DNA of 64,000 nt from Corynebacterium lactis RW2-5. Its GTDB lineage: Bacteria > Actinomycetota > Actinomycetes > Mycobacteriales > Mycobacteriaceae. The stretch lies in the NCBI RefSeq assembly GCF_001274895.1, contig NZ_CP006841.1, positions 62,001 to 126,000 on the forward strand. Reading direction: 5' to 3'. A program made the position numbers and the translations under genes. Within the stretch, counting starts at the first letter, position 1. Every line of letters starts with the position of its first letter. Shown in pieces: positions 27,973 through 37,077 of the stretch. Under the pieces are notes generated by a model that saw only the letters and a list, made by a program, of their open reading frames with translations, did not search any database and was not told the DNA's origin.

Positions 27973-29654
27973 AACAGGCCGTCGACAGATTTTCTATTGC
28001 TATCTCACGATTATCGCGATGGGAAATGGTCTTTTGGTGCGTAGTTGTCCTGTTTGTGTGGATTTCTGGGCTTTGGGTCACGCCTCTATTTAGTGCTCAG
28101 GCTGGTACCGTAGCACTCGCAGTCTTCTGCCTACGAGTTTTTGTCGGCCATGGTGCGAAGGCAATTACGCCGCTGGGCGTTTTTTCGCTCGTAACATTGT
28201 TGACTGCAGCGTTTCCTGCTTATGTGGCATGGGACGACGCGCGGATAACTACCGTCGCGCTCTCTTCGGCAATCGTCCTTACTCTCTTTTTCACAGTGGT
28301 AAGTGCGTTGTTTTCCTGGAATTTCGGGATTCTCAGCCCGGGCCGGGCAGTCGTGCCAGGGGCGCTTGTTTTTGCGGTACTCGGATTGGCACAATTTGCC
28401 GGTGCTTATTTGATTCACGGCTCCGGGTCTCTACCAAGCATCGTTGTTGAGAGCCTTGCGGTAGTGGGAATTCTGCTTATGGCCTTCGGCGCTTGGTGGC
28501 ATCGTTCCGTGTGGTTTCTCTGGTTGTCTCTCCCGATTGTGGCCGTGTTGTCGGCAATCTATATCTTTCAGATTCACAGCGGACAGGGACGCCTTCGAAT
28601 CGCTGCCTTGGGTCTGGGACTTCTGATTATGTTTTCAGTTCGCGTCCGCGGGCTGTGGGTGAAGTTGCTATCGATTCTCGCTGGACCAGTAGCACTTATG
28701 GTCTTTTCCGAGCTTCGAAAGGCGCATCAAGAACAGATTCATGCCGGGAATTCTGCAAACCGTACAGGATTAGAATCGCTGACTGATCCATTTGTCACCT
28801 TTGCGAATCTCATCGATTTACATGAGCAATCACGTTTCGATTTCCAAGGTGGGGCAAACCTACTAACCATTTTCGAAGACATTGCGCCTTCGGATTGGGA
28901 ATTGCCTCGCGCTATTGGCTATGAGTTAGTGAAGTATTGGATGCCGGAGAAAGCCAAGCCCGGCTATGAATGGTTTTCTGTTGCAGCAAATGCAACCGGT
29001 GAATGGTACTGGATGTGGGGCGTTACGGGTGTCATTCTCGGAAGCCTCGTAACGGGTGCACTATTTGCTGCGTTGAATAGGGGCCTGGCCAAGGGTGTCA
29101 ATAAAATGGCTGAAAAATGGTGGGCAGCTGCTCTCTTTATTTGTGCAGTGACATTTGCTGCTGGACTTAGCGACCTGGTTTGGGGAGGACTCCACATCTA
29201 CTGGGCTCGTTCAATTCCACGAGTCGCAATGGAGTTTGCCACCGTGGGCCTTGTTGCGCTCGTGATGTTCCTGTGGAAGAAGGTCCGGAGCCAAGAAGTC
29301 GTTGAGTCTAACGAAGCGACCAGCATCGAGGATACCGAGGACGCAGAACCAATCACTGAGTCGGACGAGGCCGACGAGATTGGTGAGTCCAACGAGGCCA
29401 ACGATCCCGAGCCCGTCGCGCAGCCGGAGCCTGCATCGGAACCCGAGCCCGCACCCGAGCCCACTCAGGAACCGGAATTCACTTCCGCACCACGCCCCGC
29501 ACCGCAGAAGTCCCTCGAAGGTGCCGGTATCGCCATTGCAGCAGGAGCCGCGGTCGGCACCGTTGCGGCAATTGCGTTGGGAAGCAAGGCACGTCGGAAA
29601 GCGAAGCTCGACGAGCGGGCGGAGAAATGGCTGCGTGCCCTCTCCGGCGAGTAA
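27969..29654 (+). CDS. polytopic membrane protein, candidate Wzy-like glycan polymerase
   Basis: 561 residues. About ten hydrophobic segments span residues 20-440. A long extracytoplasmic loop (about 255-345, with ANRTGLESLTDPFVTFANL and EDIAPSDWELPRAIGYELVK) is typical of O-antigen/oligosaccharide polymerases, which have little sequence conservation. After the last helix comes an acidic, Pro/Glu-rich tail (about 445-515), then a Gly/Ala hydrophobic patch and a basic end. Base composition is visibly more AT-rich than its neighbours up to the tail, suggesting a different origin. The product assignment rests on topology and neighbours, not a catalytic motif. Confidence 0.6.
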   Translation: MKQAVDRFSIAISRLSRWEMVFWCVVVLFVWISGLWVTPLFSAQAGTVALAVFCLRVFVGHGAKAITPLGVFSLVTLLTAAFPAYVAWDDARITTVALSSAIVLTLFFTVVSALFSWNFGILSPGRAVVPGALVFAVLGLAQFAGAYLIHGSGSLPSIVVESLAVVGILLMAFGAWWHRSVWFLWLSLPIVAVLSAIYIFQIHSGQGRLRIAALGLGLLIMFSVRVRGLWVKLLSILAGPVALMVFSELRKAHQEQIHAGNSANRTGLESLTDPFVTFANLIDLHEQSRFDFQGGANLLTIFEDIAPSDWELPRAIGYELVKYWMPEKAKPGYEWFSVAANATGEWYWMWGVTGVILGSLVTGALFAALNRGLAKGVNKMAEKWWAAALFICAVTFAAGLSDLVWGGLHIYWARSIPRVAMEFATVGLVALVMFLWKKVRSQEVVESNEATSIEDTEDAEPITESDEADEIGESNEANDPEPVAQPEPASEPEPAPEPTQEPEFTSAPRPAPQKSLEGAGIAIAAGAAVGTVAAIALGSKARRKAKLDERAEKWLRALSGE

Positions 29655-29703
29655 CCACCCGACAACCCGACCACAAATCACATGAAACACAGGGGAGATG
29701 ACA

Positions 29704-30315
29704 ATGTCGAAAGGCCTGCGCGCGCAACGCGCCATCAAACGAGGCGTGGACATCGCCGCGGCGACGGCGGGACTCGTCGCTCTATCGCCAGTGCTCGGCG
29801 CGACGGCGCTTGCGGTGCGCCTATCGATGGGCTCACCCATCCTCTTCCGCCAACAGCGCCCCGGCCTGGGCGGACAGCCCTTCGACATGCTGAAATTCCG
29901 CACCATGCTCCCGGTCGACCCCGCCCGCGGGCTTACCGACGACGCCTCCCGCCTCACTCGGGTCGGCGCCTTCTTGCGCTCGACAAGTCTCGATGAGCTG
30001 CCCGAACTAATTAACGTCCTGCGCGGCGATATGAGCCTGGTCGGTCCGCGCCCGCTGCTCATGGCCTACCTCGATCGCTACACGCCTCGGCAGGCGCGTC
30101 GCCACGAGGTTCGTCCTGGCATCACCGGGTTGGCGCAGGTATCGGGCCGCAACGGCCTGTCGTGGGAGGAGCGCTTCGAGCTCGACGTCCGCTACGTGGA
30201 CAGCTGGTCCCTGCTTGCCGACGCCAAGATTCTCCTCGATACCGTGCTCGTGGTACTGAAGCGGGAGGGAATCAACGCCGAGGGCCAGGCGACCATGAGC
30301 GAATTTACCGGCTAG
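29704..30315 (+). CDS. phosphoglycosyl transferase (PglC/WecA-independent sugar transferase family)
   Basis: Start chosen at ATG 29704, six bases after AGGGGAG; an in-frame ATG at 29698 touches that ribosome site. 203 residues: one reentrant N-terminal membrane helix (AAATAGLVALSPVLGATALA), then the catalytic domain with RPGLGGQPFDMLKFRTM, DELPELINVLRGDMSLVGPR and RHEVRPGITGLAQVSGRN. This is the minimal PglC-type enzyme that puts a phospho-sugar on undecaprenyl phosphate. It is the committed step for this cluster's glycan. The 11-mer lies at 30213-30223. It ends convergently, overlapping the acetyltransferase by 4 bp. Confidence 0.9.
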   Translation: MSKGLRAQRAIKRGVDIAAATAGLVALSPVLGATALAVRLSMGSPILFRQQRPGLGGQPFDMLKFRTMLPVDPARGLTDDASRLTRVGAFLRSTSLDELPELINVLRGDMSLVGPRPLLMAYLDRYTPRQARRHEVRPGITGLAQVSGRNGLSWEERFELDVRYVDSWSLLADAKILLDTVLVVLKREGINAEGQATMSEFTG

Positions 30316-31007
30316 CGCAGGGACTTCTTCGGCTTTGCGGGAACACCCGCGACGAGGGTGTACGGCTCCGCGTCCTTATTTACTGCCGCTCCGGAGGCCA
30401 CGTACGCGCCCTCCCCGACGGTGACGCCTGGGTTGATGACCGAATTCGCGCCGATAGTGGTGGCCTCGCCGAGCGTGACGAATCCAGAGATCGCGGCCAG
30501 CGGGAAAATGCTGACGAAATCATGTGCCACAGCGTCGTGCCCGACTTCCACGTTTACGTGAACTTGGCAGTGAGCACCGAGCTCAATGTGGCACGTAATC
30601 CGCGCACCGGGGCAGACGACCGTGCCTTCTCCGAGAGTGACTAACATGCCGATGGTGGTGTCCGGGTGGACGAGGGTGGCGGCGGAGAGGCCGGCCGCGT
30701 CGGCACGCTCGGCGATGAGGCGACGCACCGCGCCATTGCCGATGGCGATGACATACGAGGTGCCCTCGGGCAGAGAAGCGAAGGCATCGGAGCCGCCCAG
30801 ATGATCTAGCCCGAAGCGGCGGCAAAGCTCCAGGTCGGGTTCGCCGTCGTCGATGAAACCGAGGATTTCCCACTGCTCTGGCAGCCCGTGGTCGACGGCG
30901 TAGGTGTTGATGTCGCGGATATGACTTGCGACTTCCCGGCCGAAACCTCCCGCGCCGACGATAACGATTTTCTGGGTTGCAGTGTTGTTAATCCACGGAT
31001 TTGCCAT
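30312..31007 (-). CDS. NeuD/PglD-family sugar O/N-acetyltransferase
   Basis: Start chosen at ATG 31007, giving 231 residues; longer in-frame extensions are Pro/Ser-rich and unlike the family. The N-terminal nucleotide-sugar-binding Rossmann part (IVIVGAGGFGREVASHIRD) is followed by a left-handed beta-helix of hexapeptide repeats (TLGEGTVVCPGARITCHIEL, GHDAVAHDF, TIGANSVINPGVTVGEGAYV). His in VEVGHDAVAHDF fits the PglD catalytic base. PglD acetylates the 4-amino group of the bacillosamine precursor. It completes the dehydratase-aminotransferase-acetyltransferase set though it lies on the opposite strand. Confidence 0.87.
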   Translation of the reverse strand: MANPWINNTATQKIVIVGAGGFGREVASHIRDINTYAVDHGLPEQWEILGFIDDGEPDLELCRRFGLDHLGGSDAFASLPEGTSYVIAIGNGAVRRLIAERADAAGLSAATLVHPDTTIGMLVTLGEGTVVCPGARITCHIELGAHCQVHVNVEVGHDAVAHDFVSIFPLAAISGFVTLGEATTIGANSVINPGVTVGEGAYVASGAAVNKDAEPYTLVAGVPAKPKKSLR

Positions 31008-31205
31008 GGGCGTAATTGTCCCATTGCGCGCGGTGGCAAGGCCAGGGCAAAGGCGCCGAAGAGACTTTTGGCTACACCTAGCGGAGTGGGGGGTGGGAGG
31101 TGGCTTGTGTGGCGATTGGACGGCTGGCGGGGACGGTCGCATCGTGCAAGATACAGCACTGGTTAACTGCGTTATTTAATCCGAACGGCTGGTTAAGATG
31201 ATGGC

Positions 31206-31787
31206 ATGGAAAGTTCGTTCGTTGCCTTCATTGATGAGTCGCGAGCATTCAGGCCGCAAGGGCAGAAGGTGTACATGGTCTGCGCGGCATTGGTGGAGGT
31301 TGAGCGAATTAGCGGTATTCGTGCAGATTTGGAGTCGCTACTGCTGCCGGGGCAGAAGAAGTTGCACTGGACCGATGAGAATATTAAGCGGAAGTTGGCC
31401 ATCGCTAGGCAAATAGGCGAAATCGGCAATATGAACGCAATTGTGTCCCACTATGGCGACGAGTCGGGACAGGAGGAGCGATTCCGCCGTAAGTGCCTGG
31501 AGCAGATCTACTTTGAGCTAGAAGAGATGGGTATCTGCAGAGTAGTCATGGAAGGTCGATCTAAAAAGCAGGATGCGCAGGATCGGGCGCATATTGTTGC
31601 GTTGCAGCAGAAGGGGGTTGTTCCTAGCATCCGAATCGAGCACGAACGTGGCGGGGATGAACCTCTCTTGTGGATTCCTGATGCAGTTCTCGGCGCGCTA
31701 AATCTACGACACAAGGGGCAGCGTGAGTGTTGGGATCTGCTGGCGGAAAGCATTGTGCTGCAGAAGAAGACCCCGGAATCCCTCTAA
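31206..31787 (+). CDS. DUF3800-like protein (RNase H-like fold predicted)
   Basis: 193 residues. The start AFIDES and the later LWIPDAVLGAL match the two acidic signatures of DUF3800 and its actinobacterial relatives, which are predicted RNase H-like nucleases; LLPGQKKLHWTDE is also typical of the actinobacterial group. Members are often carried by mobile or defence regions. No good ribosome site precedes the ATG, so a leaderless transcript is possible. It stands alone between the glycan cluster and the restriction operon. Function unknown. Confidence 0.55.
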   Translation: MESSFVAFIDESRAFRPQGQKVYMVCAALVEVERISGIRADLESLLLPGQKKLHWTDENIKRKLAIARQIGEIGNMNAIVSHYGDESGQEERFRRKCLEQIYFELEEMGICRVVMEGRSKKQDAQDRAHIVALQQKGVVPSIRIEHERGGDEPLLWIPDAVLGALNLRHKGQRECWDLLAESIVLQKKTPESL

Positions 31788-31807
31788 AACTTCGTGTAAA
31801 AAGCGAC

Positions 31808-31838
31808 AACCCCCAGATCCAGTCGTCCGGCTGGGGTT
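31808..31838 (+). terminator. hairpin after the DUF3800-like gene
   Basis: CCCCAG (31811-31816) pairs with CTGGGG (31831-31836), extended by AA/TT across a one-base bulge. There is no T-tract, so it is a weak terminator candidate. Confidence 0.35.
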
Positions 31839-31998
31839 CTGAGGGTGTCTTCCAACCTGTCGTAACAGGCGGCGTTGACTGAATGCTAACACTTAAATCA
31901 TTGTGTGTCACTAGGGTCATGTCCCGGCAGTCAATTTTCGTGAAAACTGCATGTCAAGGCTACTTCTGTGTCCTTGCTATTACACCCGGTTAGGTGCT

Positions 31999-32096
31999 TG
32001 ATCACTTAAGTGAGATCGCGATCTTATACTTGTGGTCCAAAAAGTATTCAAACATTGGGGGCGTTAAGGGCCCTTAACAGCACTATAGAAAATATA
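31999..32096. promoter_or_regulatory. stack of perfect palindromes before the restriction operon
   Basis: Within 98 bp are TGATCA (31999-32004), CACTTAAGTG (32003-32012), AGATCGCGATCT (32013-32024), GTTAAGGGCCCTTAAC (32063-32078) and ACTATA-N5-TATAGT (32081-32097). They lie 100-195 bp before the first gene of the restriction operon, where a controller would bind. The rest of the gap 31788-32194 is AT-rich and shows no gene. Confidence 0.5.
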
Positions 32097-32194
32097 GTTC
32101 TGCGATTCGGTTATTCTCGGTCTCGAACACAAAAACAAAGTTCACTGGCAGCATGAAACCTATAGTTTCGAGTTCGAGAGTGAGGTGAAACGAG

Positions 32195-34171
32195 ATGCCT
32201 ATGCTGGAGATTTCCATGCAGGGTATTGCCAATTTGGCAGACGTTGAGCGCCCCGCCGTGACGCAGTGGCGTCGCCGTTACCCAGTCGGCTCCTTGACCC
32301 CATTCCCGAGTCCTCTGGAAGAAGCTGGAAGAGACGCAGGCGCTGGCGGTGCGGCCATGCGTTTCGACGCCATCGAGGTAGCGAAGTGGCTGGTTGAGAC
32401 TGAGCACGGAAACAACTCCGATGCTGTTGAGGATGCTCCTTTCTACAGCGACTTGTTCAGCGAAGCTGTCGAGGATCCTCAAGTATGGGCGGCACTTGTT
32501 GCACATGCCCGTAGCGGTGAGGACGTGACTCCGGAGACCGTTCGCGATGAACTGTTCTCGGAGCCGCTGGTGCCATCTGATGTTTTGGAAGGCGACCTAG
32601 AGCTGGCGGTGACCACTGCAAATACTCTGGCTGAAGCGGCTTTTTCGGCGACCAACGTACTTGCCGAGATTGCCCAGCGTCGTCGTTTGCGAACGTCGGA
32701 AGGCCTCATCGAGAACGTGGAGGCGCTACTTTCCACCATTGGCTCGGAGCTCGTCAAGGAACTGCACCGCGATAAGGAGACACGAGAAGTTCTCGCTTTT
32801 GGTCCAGGTGGCAGTGCGTGGGCGCAGCGTGCGGCAGAATCTCAAGAATCGGCACTAAGCCTTGGCTTTGAGCACGACGATTTCACCCCGGAGCTCTGTC
32901 TGAGCCTGGCGCGTGGAATCGAAGTTGTGGAAGCGACTGATGAATGGGATCCGTCGGCGGTCGCATTCTTTCAGTGGGCAAGTGCCAAGCAGGAGGATGC
33001 CCACGCGCTCTTCGACCAGATTGGGTACGTGCAATCCGGACTCGATTCGCGTGGCTGCGTTGTGGTTCTTGCTCCAGCTGAGCTCCTCATTGAATCCAAC
33101 AACGCGGCAGTAAACCTGGAGCGCAGGAACTTCCTGTGGGGTTCGAAGAATAATCTGCATTCCTCCCTGCGGTACGCAGCGCTACTTCCGCACGGATGGG
33201 CGAAGAATCTTGGACAGCGCCAGCTTGCGCTATGGATTCTGCGTACGCGAGATCCAGAGAAGTTCGATTCTGATCTCGTCATCTTGGCAGATTATGCCTC
33301 CTTCGATTTCAGCGGTAGTTATCCCCGCCAGTTCGTGATGGATGTCTTGGCCGCAGTCAATGACGAGGTTTCTCCTCGCCAGCATGCGTTTTATAACTCG
33401 CTGGTGCTCACCGATGAGAACCTACGCTTGCGAAATTCGCTGCGTCCAATCCGTGAACGGGTGACTGCAGAGGAGGAAATCGCAACAATTGCCGAGCTGC
33501 GAATCCAGGCCGAAGCGGTGGGCGTCGACTTGTCACGGGTGCCGAATCTCCAGCAAGCGGGCAACCCCTACGAGATTCACCGCAGAAAGCTCCTTAGCTG
33601 GGCCGAGGCGACCAAGCAGCCGGCACCGTTGGTGAAGGTCATCAAGGGGTCGAAGCTGCAGGATCTGGATTCCAGAAACTCGGATGGAACCATCCCCATC
33701 ATCGGCCGAAGTGAGCTGAGCGGAATCTCCCCATTAGGCACGCGGAAAGCGGACATTGTCGATATCAGCGTGAAGTTGCCGCGCTCGACCCTGACCGAGC
33801 CCGGTGACGTGGTGTGGATTTTCCTCAACAAACCCGTTGCGATTGTCGATGCGAAAGGTGGCTCGCTGGTTGAGGCACCCGCGCAGATTCTGCGTTGTAT
33901 GAAGACCAGGGCTCGGAGCAAGACCCCTCTCGACGAGGTCGCGTCACCACATTTGTTGGCGGAGCAGCTGAGCCATGCGCAGACCAAGGACAAGAAGTCG
34001 TGGCAGGTGCCAGTTATCGGGCGGCGGGATGCGGAAGTCTTCGAGGCAGTGATGCGCGAGGTGGATGCACGAAAAGCAGAGTTGCTTGAGCAGCTCGAGA
34101 GCCTTTCCGCTTTCCGACGTGACTTCGCTACGTCGCTGGCCAGCGGCGGCATCCGGGCGGCACCGGGGTAG
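32195..34171 (+). CDS. HTH protein with degenerate N6-methylase-like core, first gene of type I R-M operon
   Basis: 658 residues. The N-terminus (GIANLADVERPAVTQWRRR, then MRFDAIEVAKWL) is a helix-turn-helix module like that of actinobacterial HTH-methylase proteins. The middle resembles the late part of an N6-adenine methylase fold (GCVVVLAPAELLIE, NLGQRQLALWILRT). I find neither a DPxxGSG cofactor motif nor an NPPF/NPPY catalytic motif; FGPGGSAW near 205 may be a relic. The C-terminal 150 residues (IPIIGRSELSG, PGDVVWIFLNKPVAIVDAKG, KKSWQVPVIGRRD) look like a target-recognition or DNA-binding part. Plausible roles are control of the operon, modulating the methylase, or a separate sensing arm. 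I do not recognise a named family. Confidence 0.6.
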   Translation: MPMLEISMQGIANLADVERPAVTQWRRRYPVGSLTPFPSPLEEAGRDAGAGGAAMRFDAIEVAKWLVETEHGNNSDAVEDAPFYSDLFSEAVEDPQVWAALVAHARSGEDVTPETVRDELFSEPLVPSDVLEGDLELAVTTANTLAEAAFSATNVLAEIAQRRRLRTSEGLIENVEALLSTIGSELVKELHRDKETREVLAFGPGGSAWAQRAAESQESALSLGFEHDDFTPELCLSLARGIEVVEATDEWDPSAVAFFQWASAKQEDAHALFDQIGYVQSGLDSRGCVVVLAPAELLIESNNAAVNLERRNFLWGSKNNLHSSLRYAALLPHGWAKNLGQRQLALWILRTRDPEKFDSDLVILADYASFDFSGSYPRQFVMDVLAAVNDEVSPRQHAFYNSLVLTDENLRLRNSLRPIRERVTAEEEIATIAELRIQAEAVGVDLSRVPNLQQAGNPYEIHRRKLLSWAEATKQPAPLVKVIKGSKLQDLDSRNSDGTIPIIGRSELSGISPLGTRKADIVDISVKLPRSTLTEPGDVVWIFLNKPVAIVDAKGGSLVEAPAQILRCMKTRARSKTPLDEVASPHLLAEQLSHAQTKDKKSWQVPVIGRRDAEVFEAVMREVDARKAELLEQLESLSAFRRDFATSLASGGIRAAPG

Positions 34172-34251
34172 TTGCGGTTTGGGGACGATTCAGCAACTGA
34201 GCTAGACGGCTCAATCAGACAGCAAAATCTCAAAATTAAGGAAATGAAGTA

Positions 34252-35862
34252 ATGGCAAGAAGGAAGAAGGAAGCGGTCAAGGTCCCTTCCACTACGGGCG
34301 AGATTAAGGACATGCTCTGGAAGTCCGCGGATAAGCTGCGCGGTTCCATGGATGCCTCGCAGTACAAGGACGTTGTGCTGGGCCTGGTGTTCCTGAAGTA
34401 TGTGTCGGACTCTTTTGATGAACGTCAAAAAGAGATCCGCATTGAGCTTGAGGAGCAGGGCTTCGATGAGGACGTAATCCAGGAAGACCTGGAAGATATT
34501 GATTCCTACACCAGTGAGAATGTCTTCTGGGTTGATCCTGAGGCTCGGTGGGAATTTCTGACGGCTAACTCCAAGGGGCGAATGGGCGATGATGGCAAGG
34601 CTCAGTCGATTGGCAAGCTCATTGATGCCGCAATGCAGCATGTGATGCAGGACAATGAGGCACTGACGGGTACGCTTCCGATGATTTACGGTGCGGAGAA
34701 TATTGACCAGCGCCGTTTGGGTGAGCTGGTTGACCTTTTCAGCTCGACCTATTTCGGCTCCACCAAGGAGAGGAAGGCTCGCGATCTTCTCGGCGAGGTT
34801 TACGAGTATTTCCTGGATAAGTTCGCGAAAGCTGAGGGCAAGAGGGGCGGAGAGTTCTATACTCCGCAGTCCGTGGTGCGAACCTTGGTGGAAATCTTGG
34901 AGCCCGCGGAGGGGCGCGTGTATGACCCTTGCTGTGGTTCGGGCGGCATGTTCGTGCAGGCGGAGAAGTTCCTGGAGGCTACGAAGCGCGACCGCAGCAA
35001 CATTGCGATTTATGGCCAGGAGCTGAACGAGCGCACTTGGCGCATGGCCAAAATGAACCTCGCCATTCATGCTATTAGCGCGGCGGGCCTAGGCCAGCGT
35101 TGGGCCGATACCTTCGCGCGCGATATCCACGCGGGCACACAGATGGACTATGTGCTGGCGAACCCTCCGTTCAACATCAAGGATTGGGTGCGCAACGAAG
35201 AGGATACGCGCTGGAAGTACGGTGTGCCGCCGGTGCGTAATGCGAACTATGCGTGGATGCAGCACATTGTGTCCAAGCTGAGTGCTCATGGCTCCGCCGG
35301 CGTGGTGATGGCTAATGGCACCATGACCTCGCAGAGTTCGGGCGAGGGCGAGATTCGTAAGAACATGGTGGAAGATGACGTGGTCTCCTGCGTGCTGGCG
35401 CTGCCGGCGCAGCTCTTCCGCGGCACGGGTATTCCAGTGTGTGTCTGGTTCTTCGATAAGGACAAGTCCGCAGGCCAGAAGGGCAGTATTGACCGCCGTG
35501 GTGAGGTTTTGCTTATCGACGCCCGCCAGTTGGGCCACATGGTCGATCGTACGGAGCGGACTTTCTCCGACGAAGATATTCAGCGCATCGCCAATACTTT
35601 CCGCACGTGGCGCGGCCGCGAGTCGGCCGAGGGAGAGTACGAGGACGTTGCCGGTTTCTGTAAGTCCGCCACCATTGAGGAGATTCGCGAGGCGGGCTAT
35701 GCGCTAACCCCTGGCCGCTACGTGGGGATGCCGGAGGCGGAAGAGGACGATGAACCAATCGACGAGAAGATCGCGCGTTTGACAAAGGAATTGACCGCTG
35801 CGCTGGATGAGTCCGCTCGCCTGGATGCGGTAGTGCGCGAGCAGCTGGGGAGGTTGAAGTGA
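34252..35862 (+). CDS. hsdM: type I restriction-modification methylase subunit
   Basis: 536 residues. The N-terminal HsdM helical domain (MLWKSADKLRGSMDASQYKD) is followed by the N6-adenine methylase domain with FYTPQSVVRTLVEIL, cofactor motif DPCCGSGGMF at 225-234 and catalytic NPPF at 304-307. It methylates adenine at the site chosen by HsdS and forms the core of the restriction complex. AAGGAAATG precedes the ATG. Its stop overlaps the hsdS start (GTGA). All motifs are intact. Confidence 0.96.
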   Translation: MARRKKEAVKVPSTTGEIKDMLWKSADKLRGSMDASQYKDVVLGLVFLKYVSDSFDERQKEIRIELEEQGFDEDVIQEDLEDIDSYTSENVFWVDPEARWEFLTANSKGRMGDDGKAQSIGKLIDAAMQHVMQDNEALTGTLPMIYGAENIDQRRLGELVDLFSSTYFGSTKERKARDLLGEVYEYFLDKFAKAEGKRGGEFYTPQSVVRTLVEILEPAEGRVYDPCCGSGGMFVQAEKFLEATKRDRSNIAIYGQELNERTWRMAKMNLAIHAISAAGLGQRWADTFARDIHAGTQMDYVLANPPFNIKDWVRNEEDTRWKYGVPPVRNANYAWMQHIVSKLSAHGSAGVVMANGTMTSQSSGEGEIRKNMVEDDVVSCVLALPAQLFRGTGIPVCVWFFDKDKSAGQKGSIDRRGEVLLIDARQLGHMVDRTERTFSDEDIQRIANTFRTWRGRESAEGEYEDVAGFCKSATIEEIREAGYALTPGRYVGMPEAEEDDEPIDEKIARLTKELTAALDESARLDAVVREQLGRLK

Positions 35863-37061
35863 GCTGGGAAACAGTAGAGCTTGGAAAAGTAACTTCTAAA
35901 ATTGGTTCAGGCGTCACACCTCGTGGAGGAGCCTCCGTTTACATCAGCGAGGGAACGGCTCTGATTCGTTCTCAGAATATTTTGGACCTGGAATTTTCGG
36001 AGTCAGGACTTGCGTATATCTCCGATGAGCATGCTGCTTCAATGAAAAGTCACTGCGTTATTCCTGGAGATGTTTTGCTGAATATTACCGGTGATTCGAC
36101 TGGCAGAGTCGTTATGTGGGATAGACAGTGCCCAGCGGTTGTTAATCAGCATGTCTCGATTATTCGTCCGAAGCCTGAACAAGTGAATAGTCGCTGGTTA
36201 CAGTACTTTCTGGTGCAGGAATCGACTAAACGATATTTGCTTACTTTGGCGGCTTCTGGAGGGTCGCGTCCCGCTCTGACCAAAGGAATGTTGAGTGCCT
36301 TGCAGATTCCTTTGCCTCCGCTATCTCAGCAGGATGCTATAGCCGAGGTCCTCGGTGCCTTGGACGACAAAATCGCAGCGAATCAGAGAGTTCTGCAGTT
36401 GGCAAATGAGCTGATTCAGAACAAGGTGCTGAAAGCTTCTCTGGGCTCCGTTTTTGTTCCGCTCCGGGAGGTAACCACCTCGATTGTAAGAGGCGTTGCA
36501 CCGAAATATTCTGAAGAGGGATGTTATGTCGTAAATCAAAAATGCATCCGGGATCAAAGTGTTTCTTTGACAGGAGCTCGACAACTATCCAATTTTCCTA
36601 GGAACGAGTCCAAAATCTTGAAGATTTCGGACGTCTTGGTGAACTCGACAGGAATGGGGACCCTTGGTCGCGCTGCACGTTGGACTAATCCCCTTGAGCA
36701 TTGCACGGCTGACTCTCACGTATCCATCGTGCGATTCTCTGCTGACAAGGTGGATCCGGATTTCGCCGGTGCGTTGTTGGTGTCTAGGGAACCAATGATT
36801 GAGGATCTAGCCGAAGGTAGCACTGGACAAACTGAGTTGCGGCGTGACCTGCTGGGAAGTTTGGAATTGCCACTGCCCGATATAGAGATTCAGAGGAAAG
36901 TCGGAGACCTAATCCGGACTTTGGACGAATCAAACAACGCTCTCACCCAAGAAAACCAAGTCCTCGCCCGCACCCGCGATGAGCTATTGCCGCTACTCAT
37001 GAATGGCAAGATCTCCGTCGCCGAGGCAAACGAAGCGGTTGAAGGAGTCGTCGGGAAGTAA
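35859..37061 (+). CDS. hsdS: type I restriction-modification specificity subunit
   Basis: 400 residues from a GTG overlapping the hsdM stop. The first recognition domain covers about 1-150, then a conserved spacer (IPLPPLSQQDAIAEVLGALD), then a second recognition domain (about 195-340) and a C-terminal helical segment (RKVGDLIRTLDESNNAL). The two domains read the two halves of a split DNA site. Base composition is more AT-rich than the flanking hsdM and hsdR, as expected for exchangeable specificity genes. No inverted partial hsdS copy is present nearby, so phase-variable switching is not suggested. Confidence 0.93.
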   Translation: MSWETVELGKVTSKIGSGVTPRGGASVYISEGTALIRSQNILDLEFSESGLAYISDEHAASMKSHCVIPGDVLLNITGDSTGRVVMWDRQCPAVVNQHVSIIRPKPEQVNSRWLQYFLVQESTKRYLLTLAASGGSRPALTKGMLSALQIPLPPLSQQDAIAEVLGALDDKIAANQRVLQLANELIQNKVLKASLGSVFVPLREVTTSIVRGVAPKYSEEGCYVVNQKCIRDQSVSLTGARQLSNFPRNESKILKISDVLVNSTGMGTLGRAARWTNPLEHCTADSHVSIVRFSADKVDPDFAGALLVSREPMIEDLAEGSTGQTELRRDLLGSLELPLPDIEIQRKVGDLIRTLDESNNALTQENQVLARTRDELLPLLMNGKISVAEANEAVEGVVGK

Positions 37062-37077
37062 GAGGAAGGAGACGGCG

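Noticed and set aside
35859..37061. Phase-variable hsdS shuffling
   Set aside because: There is only one hsdS, with no partial inverted copy or recombinase nearby.
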